DNA from: Limnoperna fortunei
Taxonomy: Eukaryota; Mollusca; Bivalvia; Mytilida; Modiolidae
Reading direction: 5' to 3'
Length of the DNA stretch: 64,000 nucleotides
Assembly (NCBI GenBank): GCA_944474755.1
Contig: OX104112.1
Coordinates: 65,644,433 to 65,708,432, forward strand
Of the stretch, positions 47,560 through 59,405 are shown one piece after another. Both the position numbers and the translations under genes were made by a program. A model generated the notes under the pieces. The model did no database searches. It was given only the letters and a program-made list of their open reading frames with translations, and was not told the origin of the DNA. The stretch's first letter is position 1. Each line of letters begins with the position of its first letter.

Positions 47560-48505
47560 ATTTTATACAATATAACTTCAACTCAAAAATGTGCATAAAT
47601 CCCACACAAAAAATAAATTTGCATGTTTCCTTATTAAAATTATTTATACATGTGTATGTAACAGTGTCGTCTTTCCACCAGTGTATTACTTCCGTACACT
47701 AGTGTATTATTTCATGTAATTAAATTACACTAGTGTAAAATTTCCAATGGACAGTTCAATTATTATTAACTCACCTTCTATTAAAATCTTGTTACATGGA
47801 ATCTTAAATCTTAATTCCTTCACTTGTAATCAAGTGGTATGTTGGATTACTGAATATAATGTTCACATTTCTGAAAGTTGTAACTTTTCAACAATTTGAT
47901 TGACAGCAACAGATCTGTTATCTTATTTCAAGTTCCCATTAAAGTTCAAGTAAAGTTCATGCAGTTTATTACTCATGTTATACAGATTATAGAAGATGCA
48001 TGTACACTAAGCACTAGAGTTGGGTAAATATATTTACTTGTTGCAAAATGGTACAAATATTGTTGTCTGCACTTTTAAGTATCTTAATCTTAAAAATTAA
48101 TTAATGCATTTCTTGGTCACTAGAACTAAGAGTATATGGGGTCTTGTAATATTTTCATGTTTGAAAACCCCTCAATAGAATTCAATAAAATTTTAGAATT
48201 TGCTTTGAATAAGCTATGACAAAAAATTTTGTTTAATTTGTTAAACAGAAACATCTTTAATCTTTAAGTGTTCTGATGACTTCCAGTGTTAAATTAATCA
48301 GGATCAGGATAAGTCCTTCCTTAATGAAGATCAAAACCTATTCATGATCTGTTATTCATGATAAAAACAGATTATCATTGTCTTACAGCAACATTACTGT
48401 CAAGTGGATGCAATCATTAAGTTTTTAGCACTGATTAAATTATTACTCGATTATTTAATCTAGCTATGTGTAAATTGATTATGTTTGCAAATTAACCTAA
48501 TCAAA
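47560..48505. other. no gene seen
   Basis: Short inverted motifs TACACTAGTGTA near 47700-47740 (CACTAGTGTATTA twice). No exon-like frame. Confidence 0.35.
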
Positions 48506-48510
48506 ATGAC

Positions 48511-48628
48511 TTGTTTGTGTGAATGGTGTTTAACAACACTTTCAGCAGTTTTTCTGCTGCTATATCGCCACATCGAATTTATATTGGGCGAGGAAGTCTG
48601 AGTACATGGAGGAAACCCAGACCTCTAA
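48511..48628 (-). mobile_element. SINE 3' fragment
   Basis: TTGTTTGTGTGAATGGTGTT, then TAACAACACTTTCAGCAG, CTGCTATATCGCC and GAGGAAGTCTGAGTACATGG correspond to the minus-strand tail and body of the SINE. The head is missing. Confidence 0.75.
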
Positions 48629-49287
48629 ATATGCTAAACTATACATGTAGGTAATAGTCCAAGTCTATTAATAAACTTTTAAAATCTTTTCTGCAACTTA
48701 TCAGAAAATTATGCTGGATATGGAAATTCTGTCATAATGTCAAGGAGTAGTTTTGTTTGAATGCTTTGTCTGTATCTGTATGTGGTATAGTATTAGATCA
48801 TTTCATGGTGATGGGTGTAGCCACCTTATTAGCTTTCTGGGAGCCTTCAAGGCTTCTTCAGTAGATCACTGGTGACTGTTTTAATAAATTAAATTTTATT
48901 ATTTGGTTACAGCTATTTGCAATTTAAAGCATTTTTATGATAACATGAAACATATACTACTTTGTGTTTATTTTTGTATTTTTAAGTTTAAAACAATTAT
49001 ATAGTACTATCTGTACCAAACCCATGGGGAAGGAGAATTCATAAATTCTCATCGAAAGCAGAGTGACTAGTAACAAATTAAGTGCTCCAATAAAATCACT
49101 TGCTGAAACCAAATCCCTATAGTATGTATGGCTACATGGATGAAACATGCATTATGCAGTGATAATAAATGAATGTTAATTAGTTGAAAGGAATGCACAA
49201 AAATGTTTGAAATTTTTCAGTTGTGAGAAATTCTAATATGACATCCTGCATTCGCTATGTAAACAAAGCCGTGTTAAAATTCCAATA

Positions 49288-49325
49288 AATTTAGTTCGCA
49301 CATGCGCAAGTTATTGGTTGAAGTC
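49288..49325. promoter_or_regulatory. possible promoter (NRF1-like and inverted CCAAT)
   Basis: CGCACATGCGCAAG resembles an NRF1 site, and TTATTGGTTG is an inverted CCAAT box 8 bp on. A minus-strand frame further right (about 49621-49559) starts MILTLHLVIYCSTF and meets a donor (GGCAG|GTGGGT), but a link was not shown. Confidence 0.25.
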
Positions 49326-49989
49326 GTTTAAATTTAATTGAAAACAACTCAATTTTTTAAACCATAATCATCGTTACTGTTAATAGAGTTGTTATTTTAA
49401 GTCTGAATTCTGCGATTTGCATGATTCATTATTCAGCCATTAAATTATGTTTCCACCTTTCTAAATTATGACAGCCATTCACTAGCGCACATTTATATGC
49501 CGCTTCACTGTACAATAAACTAGAGGAATGTATTCACACGAATACGACTCACCCACCTGCCAAATTTGTTTTCTAGCACAAATGTTGAACAATATATTAC
49601 CAAATGCAAAGTCAAGATCATGGGTGTACACGCAGGATTCAAGCGCTTTTTTTTTTTTCAATCTGTCGATATTTTGCCACTTGCAGCAAAAAACTTCAAC
49701 ATCTTGTTATATTATTTCTGACAGAAAATTTTCTTCATTCAGCCATTTGTTCCCAATGACAACAATATGCTGAAAAGTACACCCGACATTGTTTTAATCC
49801 TGATTCGACAAGGAAACTATCAACAATAAGAAAAATTATTTAATTAAAAAATAAACAAACGTGAAGGATAGATAAAATCTGAGATTTTTTTTTATTAAAT
49901 TATTCCCCCCTCCTCAATATAATGAATTGGCATTCAAAACTTAAATCCACTGTGTTATCTATCTAAACTGCAGCTGTAGCTGTGTAAGC

Positions 49990-50310
49990 TATTTATAGAA
50001 CAGTGTGCACATCAATGAACAAAGAAACATTAATTAGGGAATATCTCTGTAATAATTTAATTAATAAAAAAGTTAATATATTTTATAAAAGTGTAATACA
50101 ATAGATAATTTATAATCTACACCTTTTCACTATCTTTTAAAATTATGTCACGTGACATTTTTACAAGCACAAATGCACAACCATGTGATATATTCAAATA
50201 CCTGTTACCGATCGACAACGTTGGTTATTTATAGAACAGTGCACACAGCATTGAACAAAGAAAAGAAACCTTAATTAGTGAATATCTCATTAATAATTAA
50301 ATTAATCAAA
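49990..50310. repeat. direct repeat pair
   Basis: 49990-50070 and 50223-50310 share CTATTTATAGAACAGTG, CAATGAACAAAGAAA/CATTGAACAAAGAAA and TTAATTAG, then GAATATCTC with TAATAATT. Confidence 0.7.
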
Positions 50311-50454
50311 AAAAAGAACGCTGTTCGTTTATTGTACTAATCCCTGCAAGTTTGAGCTCTTAATATTGTGGTTTTTGGATAAAAACGGTTTCACACAAAA
50401 TCTGTGACGGACAAAATTTTGCCAAAGTGAATACATTACTTAATGACCCGCCTC

Positions 50455-50640
50455 CTAATGGAGGGTGGGTAGGTAATTAAATTTATGAATAGGTCTGGTT
50501 TAGAAATTAAAATATATGATTAGGTCGCGTTTTATAACTCCTGAAAGTATATACATAGGGCGCATTTACCCCCAAATCTGTACCTAAAATTGTACCATTA
50601 GTTACCCACCCCTCTCCCATGTGAGATAAGTACATTTTCT
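50455..50640. repeat. dispersed repeat, second copy at 58010-58170
   Basis: Shared order: ATGAATAGGTCTGGTTTA / ATGAATAGGTCTGATTTA, GATTAGGTCGCGTTT / GATTGGGTCCCATTT, CTGAAAGTATAT, CTGTACCTAAAA and TTAGTTACC. Confidence 0.65.
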
Positions 50641-50942
50641 GGGGCTTTGAAGTTTGTAATTTTGTCATGGTTTTGATTCAATAGAAATTATATTTTTAAT
50701 ATTTTAATTTCGTTTAAATACTCTATACATGAGCAAAGTTGGTTATTTCGTATAACCTAACTTGGTTTTTCAGCACGTGACTGATTGTGACGTCATAATA
50801 AGATGTATTGATGATGTTGACTATACATGAATTCTTTGGCAAACAACAAGTGACGACACTAAAATTGTGAATTGCAAATATTATTTGATTACTTGTAAAA
50901 TATTGTTCATGTTACTTCATTTTTACTATAGAATTTTAAATA

Positions 50943-51102
50943 TAAGGTTTGTTTTCAATTGCTGGTTAGATTTTTGGATATAAAAGACTTTGGATCGATT
51001 TACGCTGCAACATAAGTTTACCGCTTCGCGGTTTATTCAGTGTAAATCGACCCAAAGTCGTTTATATCCAATAATCTAACCAGCAATTGAAAACAATCCT
51101 TA
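50943..51102. repeat. foldback element, ~65-bp arms
   Basis: TAAGGTTTGTTTTCAATTGC, then TGGTTAGAT... pairs with ...ATCTAACCAGCAATTGAAAA and CAATCCTTA. Inner arms TTTGGATCGATTTACGCTG / CAGTGTAAATCGACCCAAA also pair. The loop contains ACCGCTTCGCGGT. Confidence 0.85.
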
Positions 51103-51224
51103 AATACTTAAATTAGAATTAAGAAATTCCATAATATAAGAATGGACTATAAATTAATATATAAATCAATATATCTAATGATCTGCTAATTGGTTGAAAG
51201 CATTCTATTTCATATATCTATAAT

Positions 51225-51790
51225 CAGTCAGGGAGATCATTAAAAACAGTTATAATTTTTATAACCATTCTAGGTTGTACTTATTTGTACTTTTCTGTTC
51301 AGATTTGAGTTACTTCCCTTAATTTTTTTAATAAATGTAACCAGTTTCAGTTATTTTTCTATTTTCTTGCTAAAAATAACCAATTTTACAATAGTGTAAA
51401 ATTTCATTTAACTCTTATCATAAATTGACCATTTTGATCTTAATTGATAGATTATCAATGGCTTGACAAGGTATATTTATTTGAAATCTTAAGCACTGGT
51501 GCTGTGATAATCAATGACATTTTAATTTCCCATGGGCATCATCTTTGAGAGGCTTGCGTACCAATAAGATAACCTTGCAATTTCAAACTCATAGCTGAAC
51601 TACACAGTTTATAGTTAAATTAATGCAGGAAAAAATTGCCTCGTGGGGGGAAATTCTCTAACTATGAAAATTTGTAGGTTTGAAAATGATCAATTTAACA
51701 AAAGTAACTGAAAATGGTTATCTTTCTAAAATTCAGATAACCAAAATCAGTTATACAAATTATAACTGTTTTTGATGATCTCCCTGACTG
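51225..51790. mobile_element. 566-bp inverted-repeat DNA element
   Basis: Terminal repeats CAGTCAGGGAGATCATTAAA and its complement (TTTGATGATCTCCCTGACTG), continuing through AACAGTTATAATTT. ATAAT at 51220-51224 and 51791-51795 is a candidate 5-bp target duplication. No coding frame. Confidence 0.75.
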
Positions 51791-52265
51791 ATAATTCTAA
51801 TATGATTTTGCATATTTAGAAATACATTTATTTCATTGGTTGAGATTACTTCCGGTAGAGGTTTTCAACAAAATTTATTTCTTGATAAATGAAGTTGACT
51901 TAATTTATATTTGGATAAATGACGTTGACCGAACTATTTTTACCGTAACCAATGTAAACAAAGATGGCGGCTTTCAATATCGAAAGTAGCAATCAGCTTA
52001 TAAATTATTTGTTTGATGAATTATCATAAATGATTTGCTAAATTTAAAACTTTCCTTGTGTTCGATACAGAAAATAAGGTTATTGATTGATATAAAACTT
52101 AATTGTGTTTATTAAAATCAGAAAATGGTTTATGGAATAATCGCACGTAAAAATAAACAAAATATTCATACGTTCAGTCAATCCCGCTACCAAATACACA
52201 AGAAATATGAAGTTGAGAAACACGTTAGATAAATTAATTCCTTAATGCAATTTTAAAGACTTTTA

Positions 52266-52396
52266 AAGATTAAACAGTTTTCAATGGATTTATCTGTATA
52301 TCAAAAAGACCAACTCACTCACAAACATATCATTGTTTGTGAGTGAGTTGGTCTTGTTGATATACCGATAAATCCATTGAAAACGGTGTTTAATCC
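52266..52396. repeat. foldback hairpin, ~60-bp arms
   Basis: GATTAAACAGTTTTCAATGG, then ATTTATC...AAGACCAACTCACTCACAAAC pairs with GTTTGTGAGTGAGTTGGTCT and on to CCATTGAAAACGGTGTTTAA. The loop is only a few bases (ATATCATT). Confidence 0.88.
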
Positions 52397-52399
52397 TAT

Positions 52400-54035
52400 A
52401 ATAAATACTGCTAGACTCCCCTTTTGTGTATAACTAGAAGGTGTGTGGCAGTGCAAAAAAAAAAAAAAAAAAAGATAAAAGTTAAAGATGACAGGAAGAC
52501 ATCTATAGGAACTATTAATAATAATAATAATATTTTAATTCCAATTAAGGGCCCTTGAAGAGCATATTACAATACAGACTGAACGCATATGATTCAAAAC
52601 ATTTAAAATAGACACAGGAAAATTGAGAAAAAGAAAAAAAAAAAAAAAGAAAATAGATGAGACAGAGCCAGATATGAATGTATATAAATTACAATATAAA
52701 AAGTAATCATAATAAAGCACATATTGGTATTAAATCAATTCAATAAAGTGTTAACAAAAATTGTGTTTTAGGTCTGTAGATTATTTTGTAATTTTGCTGG
52801 TTTAGTTATTCTTCTCAAGTCCAAACTGTTTTTGATAAATAAACCCAATGATTTTTGGAGTATTAAATCTTCTTGTGTAGAGAGCCATTCTAGCTGAGAA
52901 ATGTTATTTAAATGGTAAAAATTAGGATAGTAATTGAATAAAAATTGGGAAATTTAATTAAAATTAGAGATGGAATTGATAAGGAGTTAAAAACAGTCAT
53001 GAGTGTTTTGCTATATATATCTAAGCTATGTTTAGATTGTTCAAAGCCTGTCTGAAATGATCAGGATCAGGCTGCAGAACAACAGTGGTTGGTAGTTTAT
53101 TTCATAATACAACAGTCTGCTGAAAAAATTAGTATTTGTAAGTGTTTAACTTAGTGTGAATCTGTCCTTATGTTTTAGGGACGCATGGTGCTGTACATGG
53201 TCATGGGGGGGGGGGGGGGAGCTAGAGGTGAGTCCATTCACAGGTTAACATTTTTTTATTTTTCCCAAAGCAGATAACAGTAGAAACAGCAAATAAATAA
53301 AATGAATTTACAGTGTTCTGACTATTCGAAAAGGTCAATGGCCCTACTTTTCAGCAGCTACACTTACAGCTGTCGTAGTGTCAGCTAGGGCTACGATGTG
53401 ATTACTCATTTTGAGATAGCTACAAAAGAATCCTGTCACTGTCAAATAACGAGAATATGGGAAAATAACACAAATATTGATAATAAAAATTCTACTCACG
53501 ATTTTCATTACACTTGGTCAAAATCACTTTCGTCTGCTTTTCGCCAAGTCTCATGCTGTAAATCGCCGCATTTTAACTGGTACGGTCCATATGCAGAATT
53601 GACCCATTTCCAGTTTTACATGATTTATCTCCCCTTTTACTTCCTGGTAAAAAAACTACGGCTATCATTACCAAAAGACTATGATATTGAAATAAAGATT
53701 TTGGATTGTTTTATATTGTTTGTCTATGCCAATTAAATTTTTCATCTAATTAACCTTATAAGTAGATGTTACTATAGCCATAGGCAACAGGTAAGTTTGA
53801 ATACAACACGGATGTCACTGGTAAATATGTTTATTCAAGCTATAAAACAGCTGGGGTTCTACCTCCAATTAGCATAAGGTATAGAGTAATGAACATTGCT
53901 TAATTAATTAACGATCACGTTTACACAGCAGGCGGTTTTAATAACCTTCCTCACTCAGATATTGACACCTGTCATTCAACTGAAGCGTGAAAATTAATCA
54001 CAAACAATTGTCCATTTCAAAAGGTTTCAACAGGA
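52400..54035. other. no firm gene; simple repeats
   Basis: Poly-A at 52455-52474 and 52634-52648, (TAA)n at 52518-52534 and a run of about 15 G at 53204-53219. On the minus strand at 53605-53500 a short frame reads WKWVNSAYGPYQLKCGDLQH and on to a stop, but it lacks a good acceptor. Confidence 0.35.
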
Positions 54036-54038
54036 CAA

Positions 54039-54075
54039 ACTGCGGCTGTAGCCGCAGTTTTTAGTACCGGAAGTG
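54039..54075 (+). promoter_or_regulatory. candidate promoter with ETS site
   Basis: A perfect hairpin AAACTGCGGC-TGTA-GCCGCAGTTT (54039-54062) is followed by the ETS-type site ACCGGAAGTG (54066-54075) and a CTCF-like AGGTGGCG core at 54082-54089. An ATG in good context lies 67 bp downstream with no earlier ATG. Confidence 0.4.
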
Positions 54076-54141
54076 GACGCTAGGTGGCGTTTTTTAAATT
54101 GGAAAGTCGTCAATTATAATACGTAAATTTTGGAACCCAGT

Positions 54142-54160
54142 ATGGCAACTGGATACACCG
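54142..54160 (+). CDS. possible first coding exon (MATGYT)
   Basis: ATG with A at -3 and G at +4, six codons, then a strong donor ACCG|GTAAGG in phase 1. Position relative to the ETS site fits a TATA-less promoter. The next exon was not identified; the exon at 60843 is in a different phase, so at least one exon would have to lie between, or the two belong to different genes. Confidence 0.35.
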
Positions 54161-54381
54161 GTAAGGCGAAGATACTTGCTTAGCCCAGGCCACAGGCGGT
54201 AGTGTAACAGTATTTCAAATAATTCTGTGTGCGACAAGTGTCAGCGATTTATTGTTTGGTCTATTTTAGTTCAGAAATTAATAGAAGTAAGTCAAATACA
54301 AATCAAGATTGAAACAACTGTACATTAAAATCTAAATTACGATGAATATGTGTGACCTCATGTGTCATAAATGGTATCGTA

Positions 54382-55340
54382 ACGACTCGCCCCACTCTCG
54401 AGTCGCCCCATCACGAGTCGCCCCATGTTAATAACGACTCGCCCCACATAGGTAAAATATATAATATAAGTTTATAAATTTAATATCTTAAAACATATTT
54501 AAATATATTTAATTGAATGTATACCATAAATTATTTAATTTGCATATATATTTTATTGCTAGGTGTTTAATTGGCGGTGGATCTCTTGAGATTAAAGTGA
54601 ACTCATCTTCACTTCTTTAATTAATTGTGGTAATTATAACTGAATGATTGTTTGTTTACAATCGTGATTAACTGTGATGGGAAGGGAGAAAGGAACAAAG
54701 GGGAGAGAGAAAGGAGCAACGGGTGAGGAAGAAAGGAAAAAAATGAAAAAGAGGGAGGCAGTACTAGTATATTCTTTAATTCGTACCTGAAAATCATTTA
54801 ATAAGTGATAATTCATTGGTTTAGTTGAAAAAAAAAGACTAAAAATTATTTACATAAAACTCCGGTAAAGAGATAAATTGCATCCAAATGATCAGAATTT
54901 TTTACTGCTAGTATGCAGTATGGTTTTTTTCCTAAAGCGTATGCCTGTCCCCTTTACATATTAAGTACAATCGTTGTTTTTATGGTCTCTTGTTAACTGT
55001 CTCGGTGTAGTTTGAATAAGCAAGCACGTTAGATATTTGTTAACAATAAGACAACCTTGTATTTTTAAACTGTTTTCAATAGTATGTAAGATTAACAGTA
55101 TTCTACACTTTAATTTACAGGCAGCATTGAATAGTTTTACATTTAGAGGAAGATGCGATTAATTAAAACACCGAGCAGTACAATATACGCAAATTAAAAA
55201 AATTATACTATCAATGTATTTATTTATATTATATATAAATTTATATTATAAAATATATTTTTTATATATGTGGGGCGAGTCGTTATTGAGTGGGGCGACT
55301 CGTTATTAATATGGGGCGACTCAAGAGTGGGGCGAGTCGT
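54382..55340. mobile_element. 959-bp foldback element with GACTCGCCCCA arrays
   Basis: The left end has four GAGTCGCCCCA/GACTCGCCCCAC units (54382-54450); the right end has the same units in reverse (55269-55340). Order and variants match between ends: ACGACTCGCCCCACTCTCGA on the left against ACGACTCGCCCCACTCTTGA on the right. TA flanks both ends (54380-54381, 55341-55342). The core is AT-rich and non-coding; a purine-rich stretch GGGAGAAAGGAACAAAGGGG lies at 54680. Confidence 0.82.
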
Positions 55341-56020
55341 TATATATTCTCATAAATATGCCAATTAGGCCATTAAGGGGACAACAGTTAAGATTGAAAA
55401 CTTTTTAAGATTGAAGTAAATGAAGACGAAGTAATAGTTACTTTTGCGTTTTATTGCATTTCCTTATGTCAATGCATGTAGACAGTGCTTAAGTTAAACA
55501 AATATACAATATTGTTATTATGTTTACCTTTTTTAATTTTTTGGTTATCATTAATATTTATTACATGAATATAATTTTGCGTGTTTTTGATTGGTTTAAA
55601 AACAACTTTTGGGTCACGATAAATCGCAACAGTACTAAAATTACATTAAATGTTTGTACGCTGCACGATTCCGCTGCATAGTAGTCAAGCGGAATACGAT
55701 ATCGACCTGGTTTTTATGTTTTAGCCAATCAGAATAGCCGTCTTAACAAATTCATTTGTCCAATAAAATCGATTGTATTAATTGTACATCGTGCGTGACA
55801 ACAACAAATGGGAGAAACGTCGGCTCTGCGATATGTTGATTCATTTATACTCTTCTAAATATTTGCAACTGTAATTTCAGGATTACCAGCAAATTGATAT
55901 CAGAATGCAGTATTAAATAAAAGTATTAAGGGTAACAACAATTACAAAATGTAAACAGGGGCTCCAGTAGAAAAAACATCCTCTGTTTTTCGGATCAAGT
56001 GAGATGGTGGTTTTATTCAT

Positions 56021-56180
56021 GTAATAAAACAATTAATCACTTTGATATACGGTCCCTATCAGGATTGATCAGCCCTCAAAAATGTATATTCACCTCGCCT
56101 AGCGGCTCGGTGAATATTACATTTTCTCTGGCTGATAAATCCTGATAGCGACCTATATCAAAGTCATTAATTGTATAATA
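56021..56180. repeat. foldback hairpin, ~65-bp arms
   Basis: ACAATTAATCACTTTGATAT, GGTCCCTATCAGGATT and TGTATATTCACC pair with GGTGAATATTACA, AATCCTGATAGCGACC and ATATCAAAGTCATTAATTGT. The loop is TCGCCTAGCGGCTC. Confidence 0.85.
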
Positions 56181-56191
56181 TCACAGGTTTA

Positions 56192-56976
56192 TAGTCGTTT
56201 CGTACCTGCCATTTCGTACCATAAAAAACCATTTCGTACCATGTCCATTTCATACCACATCTTAATTGTTAATGGTTGATGTTATGTACTATTTTTAGGT
56301 TTGGATCCAATATTTATTTTTAATAGAATGATAGACATAAAGGTTATTTTTATTTTTTATTTGTTATCATAGCTACAATTAAAATGATGCACAACAACAA
56401 TATATAGTACATATTATATGCAATAACAAGATAGATAATGAATGATACACAAAATTAAATATATGAATTTTAAACTTGAATTGTCACAAAGTGTTATCTT
56501 ATAACATAACAAGTATGATTGTTCGGCTCATAAACATTGCGGGCGCTGAGTCGGAGCAAACGGCCGATGGAGATTTAATTCTGTATATACTGGGCCCAAA
56601 TGTCAAAGAGGATTTTCTATGTTGGCTTGGACATATCCCATCTATACAAGGACAATTGAAAATCATTGTTTTAACAACCAAACCGCATTTTCCTTTTATC
56701 ATTCACATTCCAATGAACATCAAAGATATTATAGCAAGCTAGTTCTGTATTTTGTTAAATTATTATTTTTAATAAAACTCATAAATTAACATGCTTATAA
56801 ATACTGGTATTTGAAATATTAAAATAAACAAGTAACACAATTAAATCATATATATGGTACGAAACTGTCAATGTCGAAATAGCATATGGTACGAACTGGC
56901 AAAATCTTGGTACGAAATGGTAAATTTGGGTATGAAATGGTCATGGTACAAAATGAACATGGTATGAAACGACTAG
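56192..56976. mobile_element. 785-bp foldback element with CCATTTCGTACC arrays
   Basis: The left end TAGTCGTTTCGTACC is followed by three CCATTTCGTACC/CCATTTCATACC units. The right end carries five to six GGTACGAAATGG variants in reverse and ends GAAACGACTA. The non-repeated core (56280-56840) contains one open frame of 75 codons from ATG 56516. No transposase motif was seen. Confidence 0.8.
56516..56742 (+). CDS. hypothetical 75-residue frame inside the foldback element
   Basis: From ATG 56516: MIVRLINIAGAESEQTADGD, then LILYILGPNVKEDFLCWLGH and on to IKDIIAS and TAG. Its composition is more balanced than the surrounding AT-rich DNA, and the segment 56515-56600 is locally GC-richer (GCGGGCGCTGAGTCGGAGC). 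It may be a captured host exon fragment. The opposite strand is also open over 56499-56702, so the coding strand is unsure. Confidence 0.25.
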
Positions 56977-56997
56977 ACACCATATCACAAGGGGGAA

Positions 56998-57018
56998 GGG
57001 GGGGGGGGGGGGGGGGGG
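56998..57018 (+). repeat. 21-bp poly-G tract
   Basis: Uninterrupted G run preceded by GGGGGAA, 22 bp outside the foldback element. Potential G-quadruplex and a likely site of length error. Confidence 0.9.
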
Positions 57019-57024
57019 TCGAGT

Positions 57025-58580
57025 GTGTCACTTTTTTACCTTTTGAAAATATATGAAAGGGTAGCCTTTTTCATTGAAAAATATATCAATGGGTATAGTT
57101 GTAAATTATCTAGTAAATATATCCATGCCTCAATTCTTATATTGAGCATGTTAAGCCTATTGACCTTTTCGAAATCTCATAGTCACATGGTTCTGTGGGG
57201 TGTAAGATCGACAGTTATCATGTTGTTTCTGTGGAGCTCCGAATTTTTTAAAATAAAACAAAAAAATAAATTTTTTATAGAGGAAGACCCGTATATTTGC
57301 AAAACAATTTATGAAATATAAAAATTTTGTGTTTCTTTAAATTATATAAACTGCTGCTTAATTAAAATTGAATTATTTTTCATTGTATTTAATTACATTT
57401 TTCAAAATTTCGTTTACTTATTAGCTTTTTTAATTTATGTTAGTTTAAAGGACTTCATATACGATCTACGTATGTTTTATTTCATTCTATAAGTATCCAA
57501 ATATAAATTGCATTTTAAAAATTATTTAAAATAAAATGTTTAACTCTTAAAATAAATAAAAATCAATATCTGTGACTTTCTCTTATAATAAAGATATTTA
57601 TTTTCCTTCTGTTTGCTCTTGCATTTTTACCACTGATTTTTACTGATTTAGACGTCTTATTTTGATTTAAAAAAACTGTTTTTAAAATCTAATTTTCATA
57701 TAAAAATCATTATTTAAATTTACTTTTTCTTGTCGTATTATGTCGGTCTTTTATTGGTCATTCATTTTTACCTTTCATCAATGTAAAGTGTCGGGTAATA
57801 GTAAGCAATTAACGAATAAACATTAGGCAATTTTAATATACAATTACATCACAGCAATATCTCTTACCCTCCCCACGCCCTGTTTTCGTCGAATTTGCAC
57901 GAGTTTGAGATTTCGAAATTGTCAATGTAGACCACAATTATTTTACAAAACAAAGTGTTCCATTGACAACACTTGATCATTTTGGTAGTGAGTGTACTAT
58001 TTTGTCAATGGGGATGTGCAGTAATAAAATATATATGAATAGGTCTGATTTAATAATTCAGTATTACTATTTGATTGGGTCCCATTTAAAACATCCGAAA
58101 ATATATGAAAAGGGTGGGTTTTCAAATCTCCGTCCATAGACCTGTACCTAAAAGTATCCTTAGTTACCTCCCCATGTTGTATATTTATTTCTTTATTACC
58201 ACAAAAGTAGTTTTACATATATATTTTTTAAGGTTAGTTAAACAGAAAACTGAAAACACAACCTAGCAAAACTCAAGGAAGATTTTGTGACATGTAAACA
58301 ATAAAGGCACTGTACAGAATATGGACATGTTCATGTTGGAACATTTTTTCTATTGGATTTTCGAATACAAAGGTAATATAGGAATAATAAAAAAAGGCCA
58401 GCAAAAACATCAGCAGAGGCGTATGATTTTTGAAATGGCTGGAACAGCCATATTTTATTGAATATTTCAATAGATGTTTGTTTCTTAAGTGTTTGAAGTA
58501 CGTCATATTAGAATTTCCTTTTCTTGTATGCATTACCATTTTCCCCAGATGAAAGAAGTATTACGATTTAATATACACAA
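57025..58580. other. no gene seen; one repeat copy
   Basis: 58010-58170 pairs with the repeat at 50455. The frame at 57025-57321 has no start context, splice sites or recognisable motif. Confidence 0.4.
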
Positions 58581-58582
58581 AT

Positions 58583-59405
58583 TATTATACCCCCGCTTAA
58601 GCGGGGGGTATATAGTGATCATGGTGTCCGTCCGTCCATCCATCCATCGGTCTGTCCGTTTCACTTTCTCTTTTTTGCAACTCCTCCTACACCACTGAAT
58701 GGAATTTAATGAAACTTACACAGAATCCTTGTCACGTAGTGCCATTGTGCATGAGATATTAAACATTTTGATTGGAATGATATTTGGGGTTTCCCATAGA
58801 AAAACATGGACTTTGTCATTGACCTAAGGGGGTCCTCATCTCTTATGTGCAACTCCTCCTACTCCACTGAATGGAATTTGTTGAAACTTACACAGAATCC
58901 TTGTCACATAGTGCCATTGTGCAGGAGATATTTATCATTTTATTCAGAATGATATTTGGGGTTTCCCATAGAAAAACATGGACTGTCATTGACATAAGGG
59001 GATACCCATCTCTTATGTGCAACTCCTCCTACACCACTGAATGGAATTTGATGAAACTTACACAGAATCCATGTCACATAGTGCCATTGTGCAGGAGATA
59101 TTTAACATTTTGATTGGAATAATATTTGGGGTTTCCCATAGAAAAACATGGACTTTGTCATGGACATACATGACATAAGGGGATACCCATCTTTTATTTG
59201 CAACTCCTACACCACTGAATGGAATTTATTGAAACTTACACAGAATCTTGGTCATATATTGCCATGTGCACCGGATTTTAAACATTTTGATCAGAATATT
59301 ATTGGAGGTTTCCCATAGAAAAACATGGACTTTGTCATTGACATTAGGGGATACCATTCTTTGGGGGATGGGGGAGGGTTACATGTTTTATCTGCAACTC
59401 CGCCT
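58583..59405 (+). repeat. tandem repeat headed by CCCCCGCTTAAGCGGGGG
   Basis: A palindromic head ATACCCCCGCTTAAGCGGGG and a GTCCGTCCGTCCATCCATCC run precede four and a half units of about 170 bp. Each unit runs GCAACTCCTCCTACACCACT, GAATGGAATTT, GAAACTTACACAGAATCC, TGCCATTGTGC and GGGGTTTCCCATAGAAAAAC. Starts are near 58677, 58849, 59019, 59200 and 59391. I recall this head as a common molluscan repeat. Confidence 0.85.

Noticed and set aside
51964..52029. Small frame MAAFNIESSNQLINYLFDEL after AAGATGGCGGC
   Set aside because: The context looks promoter-like (CCAAT, YY1-type ATGGCGGC), but the frame stops after 21 codons and no usable donor was found.
53398..53736. 112-codon + strand frame
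   Set aside because: No splice or start support and unusual composition; the opposite strand reads at least as protein-like over 53500-53605 but also lacks an acceptor.
57025..57321. 98-codon + strand frame
   Set aside because: Begins in a repeat next to a poly-G tract, with AT-driven residue use and no motif.
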